From the NCBI GenBank assembly GCA_000964245.1, contig LANB01000001.1:161001-225000 (forward strand): a stretch of DNA of 64,000 bases, written 5' to 3'. Within the stretch, counting starts at the first letter, position 1; each line of letters opens with the position of its first letter. Positions 24,168 through 32,637 of the stretch are shown in pieces. This DNA is from Cellvibrionaceae bacterium 1162T.S.0a.05. GTDB lineage: Bacteria > Pseudomonadota > Gammaproteobacteria > Pseudomonadales > Cellvibrionaceae. The position numbers and the translations under genes were made by a program. Below the pieces are notes generated by a model. The model saw nothing but the letters and a program-made list of their open reading frames with translations. It ran no database searches and had not been told where the DNA came from.

Positions 24168-26924
24168 TTATTGGAAACAGTCTGGTACCTGAATTGACGT
24201 ACTTGAGCTGCCCTGCATACCAAAACTCGCACTTTGCCCTGGTGCGAGCTGGCTGTTATAGCCAACGCCCGAAGCCGTAATGCGTGTACCAGAACCACTG
24301 ACTTGAGAGCCCCAGGAATTGGTAATAGTGATCGCCTGATCAAATTCCAGAGTTACTGACCAATTGTTTAAGGTGCTATTACTCTCGTTTACCACTTGAA
24401 AGTTATTCAGTACAAACCCTGTCCCCCAGGTATCGACACTGCCGGGCACGCAAGCGATGCCTGCACTTCCACCTGAGCTTGAAGAGGCACTGCTCGAAGA
24501 AGAACTGGAACTGCTTGAACTTGAGCTGCTACTCGAACTTGACGCACTGCTCGTGCTTGATGCGCTGCTGGAACTGGAGGATGAACTCGCGGAACTTGTT
24601 GACGAGGAGGACGAACTGGAACTGCTCGTGGAACTCGAATTGGATTGACTACAATCTGCAGCGCTGATGTTTTCATCCTCAACCACCAGGTGATCAATAT
24701 TAGCCAAACCACCGGAAGTATTCGCCTGCAAACGCAACTCCTGAATGCCCGCATTTAAATACAGGTTTACCGAAGCATTCGCCCACGAAGACCAGGCACC
24801 GGTTGTGGGGAAAGACAGGCTTGTCTGCTGAGCGCCGTTTACTCGCACTGCTGCGCTGCGATCTGTACTGCTACCATTTGCATAACGCCAGGTCAGGGTG
24901 TAATTCCCTGATAAGGGCACATCGACCTTCCATTCGATACCCGTGCCGTTAGCGTTGGTGGTATTTGTAAAACCACTGCCTGTGTAGCCCGCGTGATTAC
25001 TGTCAATACTGCCTTCGTAAGCACAAAAACCAATTTCATTTTCCTCTATCACCAACTCATTCGCAGGTGGCGGAGGTGGCGGCGGGTTGCCCGCCCCGAC
25101 AACCTGAATGTTGGGTTGACCGGGGTCACTCATCCCTGCTCCCAGAAAAAAGGACGGGTGCGGAGGCTGGTTGTAGCCAACATTTTGCCAGGCAATGGCA
25201 ACTCGGTAATGCGCATCGTGCATTAAGGTTCGCAAGCGATGTTCGCTTTCGTAATCGGTGACGAACAAAAGAAGTTCCTGGTTATTGCTATTGCGCCAGA
25301 TAATTTCCTCACGCCAATCACCGAGAATATCGGCCGACAGACCGGGTGTCGCCTTGGTTCCATTATTTGACACAGCACCATTGTTGCCTGCACTCAATAA
25401 ACGCGAGGTGTTAGCACTGTTGTAGTTCCATTTATTGATGTAATTGCTATCGAGAATCTCACGCAGTAAATCACCATCCCACCACGCGGCAAAATTTATT
25501 TGCGATGGTCTGGTCGATGAAATTGTTTGGCCGGCGGCGCTGTACAGACCACCGCGAGAGGCCCAGGCTTCGTAACCTGCATAACGCGGATCAATATCCA
25601 TCGCAACTCCGCGGCCAACGTCGATGTAATCGCCGGTATCACTCCACAGTATTTGACCACTTTGTGCCGAGTGCATTTCCACACCGTGTTCGCCGTAACA
25701 CGAGGGGCACTCATGCACCATAAACACTTCCAGGCCGGGGTTATTTGGATTCATATCCGAGAGGTGCAGAGCATCGCCTGTTCCCAGGCCCGTGCTATAT
25801 AAGCCGGTACCGTTGTCATCAATTGTTGCTGCACCAAAAATAATTTCCTGGCGCCCATCAAAATCAACATCGCCGACCGCAAGACTGTGCGCGCCCTGCC
25901 CTGCGTAATTGCCGTTGCCGCTGTTATTCGAATCAAACACCCAGCGCTGACTGAATTGATTGTTCTGCCAATCCCAGGCAACAAGAACGGTACGAGTGTA
26001 GTAACCCCGTGTCATGATCACGCTGGGGTTCACACCATCGAGATAGGCGACGCCCGCTAGAAAACGATCGACGCGATTACCATAGTTATCGCCCCAGGAA
26101 GAAACACTGCCGCGAGCTGGCACATAGTTGACCGTGTCCATAACTGCACCGGTCTCACCATTAAACATGCTGAGATATTCAGGCCCGGAAAGAATATAAC
26201 CGCTGCTGTTGCGATAATCGGCATTGGCATCACCGATCACTGTGCCTTGTGCATCGCGTGTCGCATCCGCCGTTTTTACCGCAATTTCAGCGCGGCCATC
26301 GCTATCAAAGTCATACACCAAAAACTGTGTGTAATGAGCCCCTGCTCGAATATTGCGACCAAGATCAATTCGCCATTTAAAACCGCCATTCATTTCGTAA
26401 GCATCAAGAAAAACATTGCCGGTATAGCCGCTTTGCGAATTGTCTTTGGCATTGGATGGGTCCCACTTTACGACAATTTCATATTGGCCATCGCCATCCA
26501 GATCACCCACACTTAAATCATTGGGGCTGTAGTCGTAATTCACACCATCGGGCGTTGTGCCACCTGCAGGGCGCTGCAAGGGAATACGCAAAAATTGCTG
26601 GCTCCAGACACCGACACTTTCTCGTGCTTGTGCAACACCATTAACAATGGCCTCTAATTCATAGGTACTGGACGTTGAGCCACCCGCATCCACATAATTT
26701 GTACGCGAGTTAATGGGCGAAGAATTAATTTGATTCCCGTTCCGAAAGAGATTGAAACTGGTATTGTCGGGGTCCTGACCCAACCAGCGCCAGGAGATTA
26801 AAACCGAACCGTCTGAACGAGCTATTGCAACCAGTCCACGATCAAGATTTTCAACTTTATACTGTGATAAAGCCGACGATGAAAACAACAGGCCGATTAA
26901 CAGCCACAAGGATACTCGAGACAT
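24168..26924 (-). CDS. Rhamnogalacturonan lyase PL11 with CBM35 and CBM2
   Basis: Secreted enzyme for the pectin backbone rhamnogalacturonan I. The ATG at 26924 has AAAGGGGG upstream and gives a signal peptide ending at ALSQ. The catalytic domain (about residues 20-610) opens with VENLDRGLVAI, SWRWLGQDP and FNLFRNG, the typical start of PL11 (YesW-type) lyases, and includes propeller-type D-x-D-x-D-G calcium loops such as VGDLDGDGQYE and YDFDSDGRAE. A Pro-rich linker leads to a CBM35 (about 625-755), then a ~65-residue poly-Ser linker, then a C-terminal CBM2 (last ~95 residues, GFVLNNFQVVNES, NNWSVTLEFDQ). The CBM2 would target plant cell-wall cellulose and the CBM35 uronic acids. The modular design is typical of Cellvibrionaceae. 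Confidence 0.93.
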   Translation of the reverse strand: MSRVSLWLLIGLLFSSSALSQYKVENLDRGLVAIARSDGSVLISWRWLGQDPDNTSFNLFRNGNQINSSPINSRTNYVDAGGSTSSTYELEAIVNGVAQARESVGVWSQQFLRIPLQRPAGGTTPDGVNYDYSPNDLSVGDLDGDGQYEIVVKWDPSNAKDNSQSGYTGNVFLDAYEMNGGFKWRIDLGRNIRAGAHYTQFLVYDFDSDGRAEIAVKTADATRDAQGTVIGDANADYRNSSGYILSGPEYLSMFNGETGAVMDTVNYVPARGSVSSWGDNYGNRVDRFLAGVAYLDGVNPSVIMTRGYYTRTVLVAWDWQNNQFSQRWVFDSNNSGNGNYAGQGAHSLAVGDVDFDGRQEIIFGAATIDDNGTGLYSTGLGTGDALHLSDMNPNNPGLEVFMVHECPSCYGEHGVEMHSAQSGQILWSDTGDYIDVGRGVAMDIDPRYAGYEAWASRGGLYSAAGQTISSTRPSQINFAAWWDGDLLREILDSNYINKWNYNSANTSRLLSAGNNGAVSNNGTKATPGLSADILGDWREEIIWRNSNNQELLLFVTDYESEHRLRTLMHDAHYRVAIAWQNVGYNQPPHPSFFLGAGMSDPGQPNIQVVGAGNPPPPPPPANELVIEENEIGFCAYEGSIDSNHAGYTGSGFTNTTNANGTGIEWKVDVPLSGNYTLTWRYANGSSTDRSAAVRVNGAQQTSLSFPTTGAWSSWANASVNLYLNAGIQELRLQANTSGGLANIDHLVVEDENISAADCSQSNSSSTSSSSSSSSSTSSASSSSSSSSASSTSSASSSSSSSSSSSSSSSSSSASSSSGGSAGIACVPGSVDTWGTGFVLNNFQVVNESNSTLNNWSVTLEFDQAITITNSWGSQVSGSGTRITASGVGYNSQLAPGQSASFGMQGSSSTSIQVPDCFQ

Positions 26925-27540
26925 AAGCGCCCCCTTTATTGGGATATAATTTTCACAAACATGGATTATTGAAGTGTATGAAGGGATCACTTCTTATGTA
27001 CTTCTAATGCGTTTGTTTTGTACTTCTTATACAAACAGCAAAGGGATTTTACGGTAGAAACAACTAAATTTATATGACGTGAGCGACAATTAAGTCGTTT
27101 TTAATTTGTTTGAAAGTTACTATTGAAAATAGTCACGCTGACAATTAGTGCTTTTTTATAACAATCATTCGAAAATCAAGTGCTTAGCCACCCGATTCTG
27201 GTTTTAAATTTAAAATACTGCGTCAATCCGGCGACTGAATTCTTGTGTTCGTCCTATAAGAAAATTAATTTATCCGTCAATGTGTCTTTTTACCCTCCTT
27301 CCATAGTCTATAAGGTGTTTATCGTTACGCGTTATCACCACGCAGCGGAGTGTTCAGGTGTTATCCAAAGCGCATCCCGTTTGCGCTGCAAAAGGAAATA
27401 AGTTGTTATGAAATCAGGTTGTGCGTCATGGCGGTGCCGTGAATGATGGCCTCAGCCCTTAATATTCGGCGCTTGGCAAAGAGTTTTACAGCCGCTACCG
27501 GGCCTGCTAATGTTCACCGGCGTGTCTTTCAGGAACAATC
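26925..27540. other. Divergent intergenic region between PL11 and antiporter genes
   Basis: No gene is supported in this 616-bp stretch. The PL11-proximal part has a pair of TGTACTTCT direct repeats (listed separately) and a GAAGTG...CACTTC inverted repeat near 26971-26993, both candidate operators. The rest shows nothing I can name. Confidence 0.45.
26997..27027. promoter_or_regulatory. Direct repeat TGTACTTCT, 22-bp period
   Basis: TGTACTTCT occurs at 26997-27005 and 27019-27027. The 22-bp period is two DNA helical turns, so both copies face the same side, as expected for a regulator binding upstream of the PL11 gene, whose start is about 75-100 bp away. Confidence 0.4.
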
Positions 27541-29358
27541 ATGACCTCTCTTATTTTATTAAAATTGGGGCTCCTCGGGCTCATCGGCTTCGTCTGCCAA
27601 TGGTTTGCATGGCGCATAAAACTACCAGCTATTCTCTTCCTGCTGTTGTCGGGCATTCTAATTGGGCCGGTATTCAATTTTTTTGACACCGATGCCATTT
27701 TTGGAGACTTACTGCTGCCCATCGTGTCGCTTGCGGTTGCGGTCATCCTGTTTGAGGGCAGTCTGACTCTGAAAATGTCTGAACTGCACGATATCGGATC
27801 GACTGTTCGCAACATGGTCACGGTCGGCATCCTGGTCCATGCCGCTATTACAACACTCGCCGTTTTTTTTCTTACTGATTTAAATTTCAGTCTGTCGCTG
27901 CTTTTTGGATGCATCATGGTCGTAACCGGGCCCACAGTGATCGTTCCCATGTTGAAAGCGACACGGCTAAACAGCCGCATCTCACGCACCCTGCGCTGGG
28001 AAGGGATTATTATCGACCCGATAGGTGCGCTGCTCGCGGTCCTCGTTTTTGAATGGATCGCCTCACAACACCAGGGCCAGAACCTCAGTCATATTGCCAG
28101 TGTATTCGCCGCGACTATTGCCATTGGCGCACTGATCGGTGGCGTCCTTGCGTTGGTTCTTGGTTTTCTTTTACGCAAACACTGGATACCCGAATACCTG
28201 CACAATTTCGCGACCCTGGCCTTTGTCGGCATTTCATTTTCGCTGGCCAATGCGCTTGCGCATGAGTCCGGCCTGATCGCGGTCACCGTCATGGGCATCG
28301 TGCTGGTCAATATGCCGCGTGTACATATTCGCAAAATCCTGAACTTCAAGGAAAACCTCACCACCATCCTGGTGTCCTCACTGTTCATTCTTCTCGCCGC
28401 GCGCATCGATTTTGCCGCGCTTTGGCAATTGGGTATCGGTGCGTTAGCCGTGTTGCTGGTGATGCAGTTTATTGCACGGCCGGCAAAGGTATTTTTGAGT
28501 ACGCGCCGCTCCAGTTTCAGTTTCAACGAAAAAGTCCTGCTCGCCTGGGTGGGGCCGCGCGGTATTGTCGCTGCCGCCGTATGCGCGGCTTTTGCATTAC
28601 GCCTGGAAGAATCCGGCGTGGCGAATGCTAACCTGCTGGTACCACTGTCTTTCACCATCATTATTGGAACCGTTTTAATCCAGGGGACCACCGCCCGCCA
28701 CCTTGCGCGCTGGCTGGATGTCGCCGAACCCTCAACGCGCGGGGTTCTTATCGTCGGCAGTAATACCGTGTCCATTGCCATCGCCAAAGCGCTCAAAGAG
28801 CAAGGGGTCACATCAGTTATTTGTGATTCCTGGTGGGACGCGTTGATACCGGCACGAATGGAGGGGCTGGAAACCTATTACGGTAATCCCGTTTCCAACC
28901 ACGCGGAACTCTATCTGGATAAATCAGGTCTGGGCTCCGCCCTGTCGCTCTCACTCGATCGCGAACGGAACGCCACGACTGCCATGCATTTTCGGGAAGA
29001 GTTTGGTTCAAAAAATGTCTTCAGCCTGACGCAGACGTCAGCGCAAACAGGTAAGCATGAACTTGGTGATCACTATAAAGGGCGCACACTTTTTGGCAAG
29101 GATATCACCTACGGTGTCCTGGCCGGCATGCTAAACCGCGGGGCGACAATTCGCAAAACCAACATCACCCAGGAATACAGTTTTGAAAATTGGCAAGCTG
29201 ATAACACAAATAACAAAATTGTCTTACTCTGTATCCTTGATAAAAACAACCAGGTTCAATGGGTGAGTGAAGACACGATGCCAAAAATCCAGGCAGGCTG
29301 CCGTTTACTCTATCTCTGCGAGGCGGCCAATGAACAACATAGCACGGCTGGCGTTTAA
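27541..29358 (+). CDS. CPA1-family Na+(K+)/H+ antiporter with C-terminal RCK_N domain
   Basis: A 605-aa inner-membrane antiporter. About 12 membrane helices span residues 1-400, with typical pieces LPAILFLLLSGILIGP, LFEGSLTL, GCIMVVTGPTVIVPML, the putative ion-binding EGIIIDPIGALLAV (an ND/DP-type motif of cation/proton antiporters) and LAWVGPRGIVAAAV. Residues ~400-600 form a TrkA-N/RCK-type nucleotide-binding domain (RGVLIVGSNTVSIAIAKAL). AGGAACA precedes the ATG. It is the first of four closely spaced genes that all concern ions or membrane tension. Likely role: pH and monovalent cation homeostasis. Confidence 0.88.
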   Translation: MTSLILLKLGLLGLIGFVCQWFAWRIKLPAILFLLLSGILIGPVFNFFDTDAIFGDLLLPIVSLAVAVILFEGSLTLKMSELHDIGSTVRNMVTVGILVHAAITTLAVFFLTDLNFSLSLLFGCIMVVTGPTVIVPMLKATRLNSRISRTLRWEGIIIDPIGALLAVLVFEWIASQHQGQNLSHIASVFAATIAIGALIGGVLALVLGFLLRKHWIPEYLHNFATLAFVGISFSLANALAHESGLIAVTVMGIVLVNMPRVHIRKILNFKENLTTILVSSLFILLAARIDFAALWQLGIGALAVLLVMQFIARPAKVFLSTRRSSFSFNEKVLLAWVGPRGIVAAAVCAAFALRLEESGVANANLLVPLSFTIIIGTVLIQGTTARHLARWLDVAEPSTRGVLIVGSNTVSIAIAKALKEQGVTSVICDSWWDALIPARMEGLETYYGNPVSNHAELYLDKSGLGSALSLSLDRERNATTAMHFREEFGSKNVFSLTQTSAQTGKHELGDHYKGRTLFGKDITYGVLAGMLNRGATIRKTNITQEYSFENWQADNTNNKIVLLCILDKNNQVQWVSEDTMPKIQAGCRLLYLCEAANEQHSTAGV

Positions 29359-29470
29359 AATTGGTCTCACACACCTTTTTAGGGTAAAAAAAGTAGCCAG
29401 TAGCGATCAAAAGGCGTAATTTATTGACAAACCCAGGGTTTCAGCAACCAACGGTTAATCGGGGAGAGGC

Positions 29471-30307
29471 ATGTCGGAATCAACGCAAAGTTTTGAATGG
29501 CACGGCGCACTCAAGCAAACCTGGCAGGAGTTTTCGCAACAACTTGTTGACTACCTGCCGCAATTTATCGGTGCCTTTCTTCTCCTGCTTGCGGGTTGGG
29601 CCGTGGCAACGATTTTGCGCTTGCTTACCCGCAAATTTATCAGCACCCTGGACACACTCCTTTTACGTGCATCCTATTTAAAAAGCTTGCAACACCTCCC
29701 TCTTCTCAATTACGGCCGATTTTGGGGAGATCTGGTTTTCTGGTCTGTACTGTTGTTTTTCCTCGCTGCAACAACTCATTTACTCGGCTGGAAACTATTT
29801 GCCGGTGTTACCACCGCATTGGTTGCCTATTTACCGCGTCTCCTCGCCGCTTTCCTGATCGTGCTCGCCGGTTTTGCCATAGGCAGTATGGTGCGTAGTG
29901 CTGTGGCCAGTACGTCCTTATCAACCGGGCTTGCACAAACAGATTTTCCTGCGCGTACTGCGCAACTCGCAGTCGTCGTCACCGCGCTGGTTATTGCGGT
30001 TGAGCAGCTCGGCATCCGCGTAGAGTTTTTAACAGATGTCCTTGTTGTGGGAGTCGGTGTTTTACTGGCTGGTGCTGCCCTGGCCTTTGGTTTGGGCGCG
30101 AAAAAATTTATCAGTAATATTATAGGCTCGCAGAGTGCGCGCAAGCTCTACGAGCCCGGCCAGGTTATACGTATTGCAGGTGTGCAGGGGCGCTTGATTG
30201 AAATCACTCGCAGTGCCTTGGTGCTTGAAACCTCGGAGGGCAAAGCTATTTTGCCAGCCAACATTGTCCAGGAAAGTATTGCCGAAATAATTGCGGAAAA
30301 ATCGTAA
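29471..30307 (+). CDS. MscS-like small mechanosensitive channel
   Basis: A 278-aa membrane protein. It has about five hydrophobic segments with the repeated TM-helix pattern (FIGAFLLLLAGWAVATIL; YLPRLLAAFLIVLAGFAIGSMV) typical of the conserved-TM-helix branch of MscS proteins. A glycine/alanine-rich pore helix (GVLLAGAALAFGLGAKKFISNI) and a small beta domain (PGQVIRIAGVQGRLIEITRSALVL... ILPANIV) end the protein. GGGGAGAGGC lies just upstream of the ATG. Its stop overlaps the next start by one base (TAATG), so translation is coupled to the MgtE-like genes. Confidence 0.87.
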   Translation: MSESTQSFEWHGALKQTWQEFSQQLVDYLPQFIGAFLLLLAGWAVATILRLLTRKFISTLDTLLLRASYLKSLQHLPLLNYGRFWGDLVFWSVLLFFLAATTHLLGWKLFAGVTTALVAYLPRLLAAFLIVLAGFAIGSMVRSAVASTSLSTGLAQTDFPARTAQLAVVVTALVIAVEQLGIRVEFLTDVLVVGVGVLLAGAALAFGLGAKKFISNIIGSQSARKLYEPGQVIRIAGVQGRLIEITRSALVLETSEGKAILPANIVQESIAEIIAEKS

Positions 30308-31137
30308 TGACTGAATACGATATTGATCTGCTGGTAGCGTATATTGAAAGTCAAGCGCAGAGTGCCGCGCGCGAAGTCGAGAGTCTATCCTTAACACAAG
30401 CACGCGCGCTCCTGGAATTACTGCCAGACAGCAGTCGCAAACGGCTTGTACGTTACATACTCCCTTCATATATTGCTCGCTATTGCTTTGAGAGTACAAG
30501 TGAACTCAGTATCGACATTCTGAATGATCTGGATTTACAAGGACAAGTCGCGGTATTACGTTTGTACAATACTGAGAAACAAAACCAGATACTCAAGGCG
30601 TTGCCAGATAACAATTACGGATTTGCACGCATTTTATTGTCTTATGCCGAAGACAATATTGGCGCATGGATGGACACCAATATCCTCTTACTTCCCTTGA
30701 ATATTAGTGTGGGCGACGCACTTACGCGCGTAACTGAATTTGAAGGTACCCTTGATGCCGACAAGTTACTGATTGTGGACGATGACAATCGATTAAGGGG
30801 CAGTGTTTCTCTGACAGATCTTCTCAGCATGCAGCAGGACACACCGTTGCAAAAATGCAATTTACAAAGTTTACCAAGCCTCTACGCACGTAGCAGTCTG
30901 GAACATGCCGCTGATCACGATGCGTGGAAAAAATCAGACAGTCTGGTATTACTCAATCGCAAAAATGAAGTCATCGGCGTCTTGCAGCATCACCAACTAC
31001 GCCGGGCTCAAGCAAAGAAAAAGTTACCCGAATTGCGCTCTGAATCGTCACCACTGGGAGATTTGGCTGGCGCTTATGGTGCGAGCTTACTTGCACTGTT
31101 TGATTTACTCGTCGACCGCAAGGAGCCAGGGGTATGA
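30307..31137 (+). CDS. Soluble MgtE-N/CBS-like protein without membrane domain
   Basis: A 276-aa cytoplasmic protein that looks like the regulatory half of an MgtE magnesium transporter. An alpha-helical superhelix-like N-terminal domain (residues 1-125; LLELLPDSSRKRLVRYILP resembles MgtE_N repeats) is followed by a CBS-like pair (about 125-230; GAWMDTNILLLPLNISVGDAL, KLLIVDDDNRLRGSVSLTDLL). It ends with a short helix where MgtE would start its membrane domain, but no membrane segment is present. The start overlaps the MscS-like stop and its stop overlaps the next start by ATGA. It may regulate the full-length MgtE-like partner encoded next. Confidence 0.78.
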   Translation: MTEYDIDLLVAYIESQAQSAAREVESLSLTQARALLELLPDSSRKRLVRYILPSYIARYCFESTSELSIDILNDLDLQGQVAVLRLYNTEKQNQILKALPDNNYGFARILLSYAEDNIGAWMDTNILLLPLNISVGDALTRVTEFEGTLDADKLLIVDDDNRLRGSVSLTDLLSMQQDTPLQKCNLQSLPSLYARSSLEHAADHDAWKKSDSLVLLNRKNEVIGVLQHHQLRRAQAKKKLPELRSESSPLGDLAGAYGASLLALFDLLVDRKEPGV

Positions 31138-32459
31138 GCACTGAAGCGCTGGATAATGTGTTCGAAAATGGGATTCAGGTGCTCTCGTCAGCTTTTCTCA
31201 ATAAGCACCCTCTGGATGCAGCTAAAAAACTTGAAGTTCTACCCGCAAAAGAAAGTGCGGCCATTCTCGCGCGCCAAAGTCAGGAGGCTCGCTTAAAAGT
31301 CTGGAGTTTACTGTCGCCTTCCTGCGCCGCAAACATTTTACAAGCCTTTGATGATGCCGTAGCCATCAGTATTCTCGAACATCTCGATAGCCCGGCCTGC
31401 GCCAACTTACTGGGCCACCTCGAAACAGAAACACGCCAACACTACCTTGATATTTTACCCAAAGACCTGGCGGATGAAATCGAGGAACTTGACCACTATC
31501 CAAGTGGATGTGCTGGTCATTTGATGGAAACGCGATTACTGGCTTTGCGATCAAGTCACTGTGTTGAAGAAGCCCGCAAGCTGCTACCGCTTTACCCGGC
31601 ACACATGCGAAAAAATGTTTACTTGCTTGATGAAGATTTACGCCTCGTTGCACAAGTTCCTCTTGAATACCTGGTCACTGCGGATGATCAACAAAGGCTC
31701 AACGAACTCGGCCTTCCCCTTGAAGCCCAGGTTAATGCCTTTGACCCCTACTCCGAAGTCATCGAAAAACTTCAACATGCCGCTGAAGACGCTATCCCTG
31801 TTATCGATCTACACCACCGTTTGCTAGGCATTATTCGCCAACAGGATGCCGTTGCGACCTTAAAAAAAGAATTCGCTGTAGGTATGCAAACCATGGTGGG
31901 AGCCAGCCGCGATGAACAAGCCTTGTCCAGCAGTTTTTTTGCTGTTAAAAAACGCCAGGCCTGGTTGCAAATTAATTTGCTCACCGGCTTTCTCGCTGCC
32001 GCCGTTGTGGGCCTGTTCGAATCGACCATCGCGCAATTTACCGCTCTCGCTGTGCTAATGCCGATCGCTGCCGGGCAATCGGGCAATACCGGCGCTCAAG
32101 CTCTGGCAGTGACGATGCGCGGTCTCACCTTGCGAGAAATCACGACACGTCACTGGTTACGCGTAATGACCAAGGAAGCTTTCGCCGGCTTGATAAATGG
32201 TATGGCCATCGCAATCACCTGTAGTATTGGTGTGTATTTCTGGAGTGGCAATGCCGGGCTGGCGCTCGTCATCGCACTGGCGATGATTATCTCCATGACG
32301 ATTGCAGGTATTGCCGGTGCGCTTGTTCCCCTGGTATTAAAAAAACTTGGCCAGGACCCTGCACAATCTTCCTCGATTATTCTCACTACTGTCACCGATA
32401 TTGCTGGCTTTATGTCCTTCCTCGGTATTGCAACCTTATTGGCCGCCTTTCTCGTTTAA
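31134..32459 (+). CDS. MgtE-family Mg2+ (divalent cation) transporter
   Basis: A 441-aa inner-membrane channel. An MgtE_N superhelical domain (about 15-130) and a CBS pair (130-255; YPSGCAGHLMETRLLAL matches the first CBS strand of the family) precede a connecting helix and five membrane helices (280-441). The transmembrane part has the conserved IAAGQSGNTGAQALAVTMRGL, which in MgtE lines the ion pore, and the C-terminal SSIILTTVTDIAGFMSFLGIA with the pore-site Asp. Family members open when cytosolic Mg2+ is low. It is the last gene of the four-gene operon and overlaps the TM-less paralogue. Confidence 0.9.
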   Translation: MSTEALDNVFENGIQVLSSAFLNKHPLDAAKKLEVLPAKESAAILARQSQEARLKVWSLLSPSCAANILQAFDDAVAISILEHLDSPACANLLGHLETETRQHYLDILPKDLADEIEELDHYPSGCAGHLMETRLLALRSSHCVEEARKLLPLYPAHMRKNVYLLDEDLRLVAQVPLEYLVTADDQQRLNELGLPLEAQVNAFDPYSEVIEKLQHAAEDAIPVIDLHHRLLGIIRQQDAVATLKKEFAVGMQTMVGASRDEQALSSSFFAVKKRQAWLQINLLTGFLAAAVVGLFESTIAQFTALAVLMPIAAGQSGNTGAQALAVTMRGLTLREITTRHWLRVMTKEAFAGLINGMAIAITCSIGVYFWSGNAGLALVIALAMIISMTIAGIAGALVPLVLKKLGQDPAQSSSIILTTVTDIAGFMSFLGIATLLAAFLV

Positions 32460-32637
32460 ACACTTCTGCGGAATTTAGACCCGCCCGTTTTATCCGCGTC
32501 GCGCCTAAGGTAAACTTTCCACCTGCTTTTTTGCTCACATTACACGGCCAGAAGGCTTTTATTCACTCTCGATAGAGTTTTCGCTAAAAAGCCCACAGAG
32601 ACTGCAAAAATTAGATAAATTCACGAGGAGCCGCTCT

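Noticed and set aside
23951..24280. Plus-strand ORF of 109 codons near the PL11 end
   Set aside because: It overlaps the PL11 C-terminus antisense, lacks a ribosome-binding site and has no recognisable domain.
24457..24648. Plus-strand Glu/Leu-rich ORF inside the PL11 gene
   Set aside because: It is the antisense of the poly-serine linker; such low-complexity shadow ORFs are expected.
27180..27401. 73-codon ORF before the antiporter
   Set aside because: No ribosome-binding site or recognisable features; probably chance.
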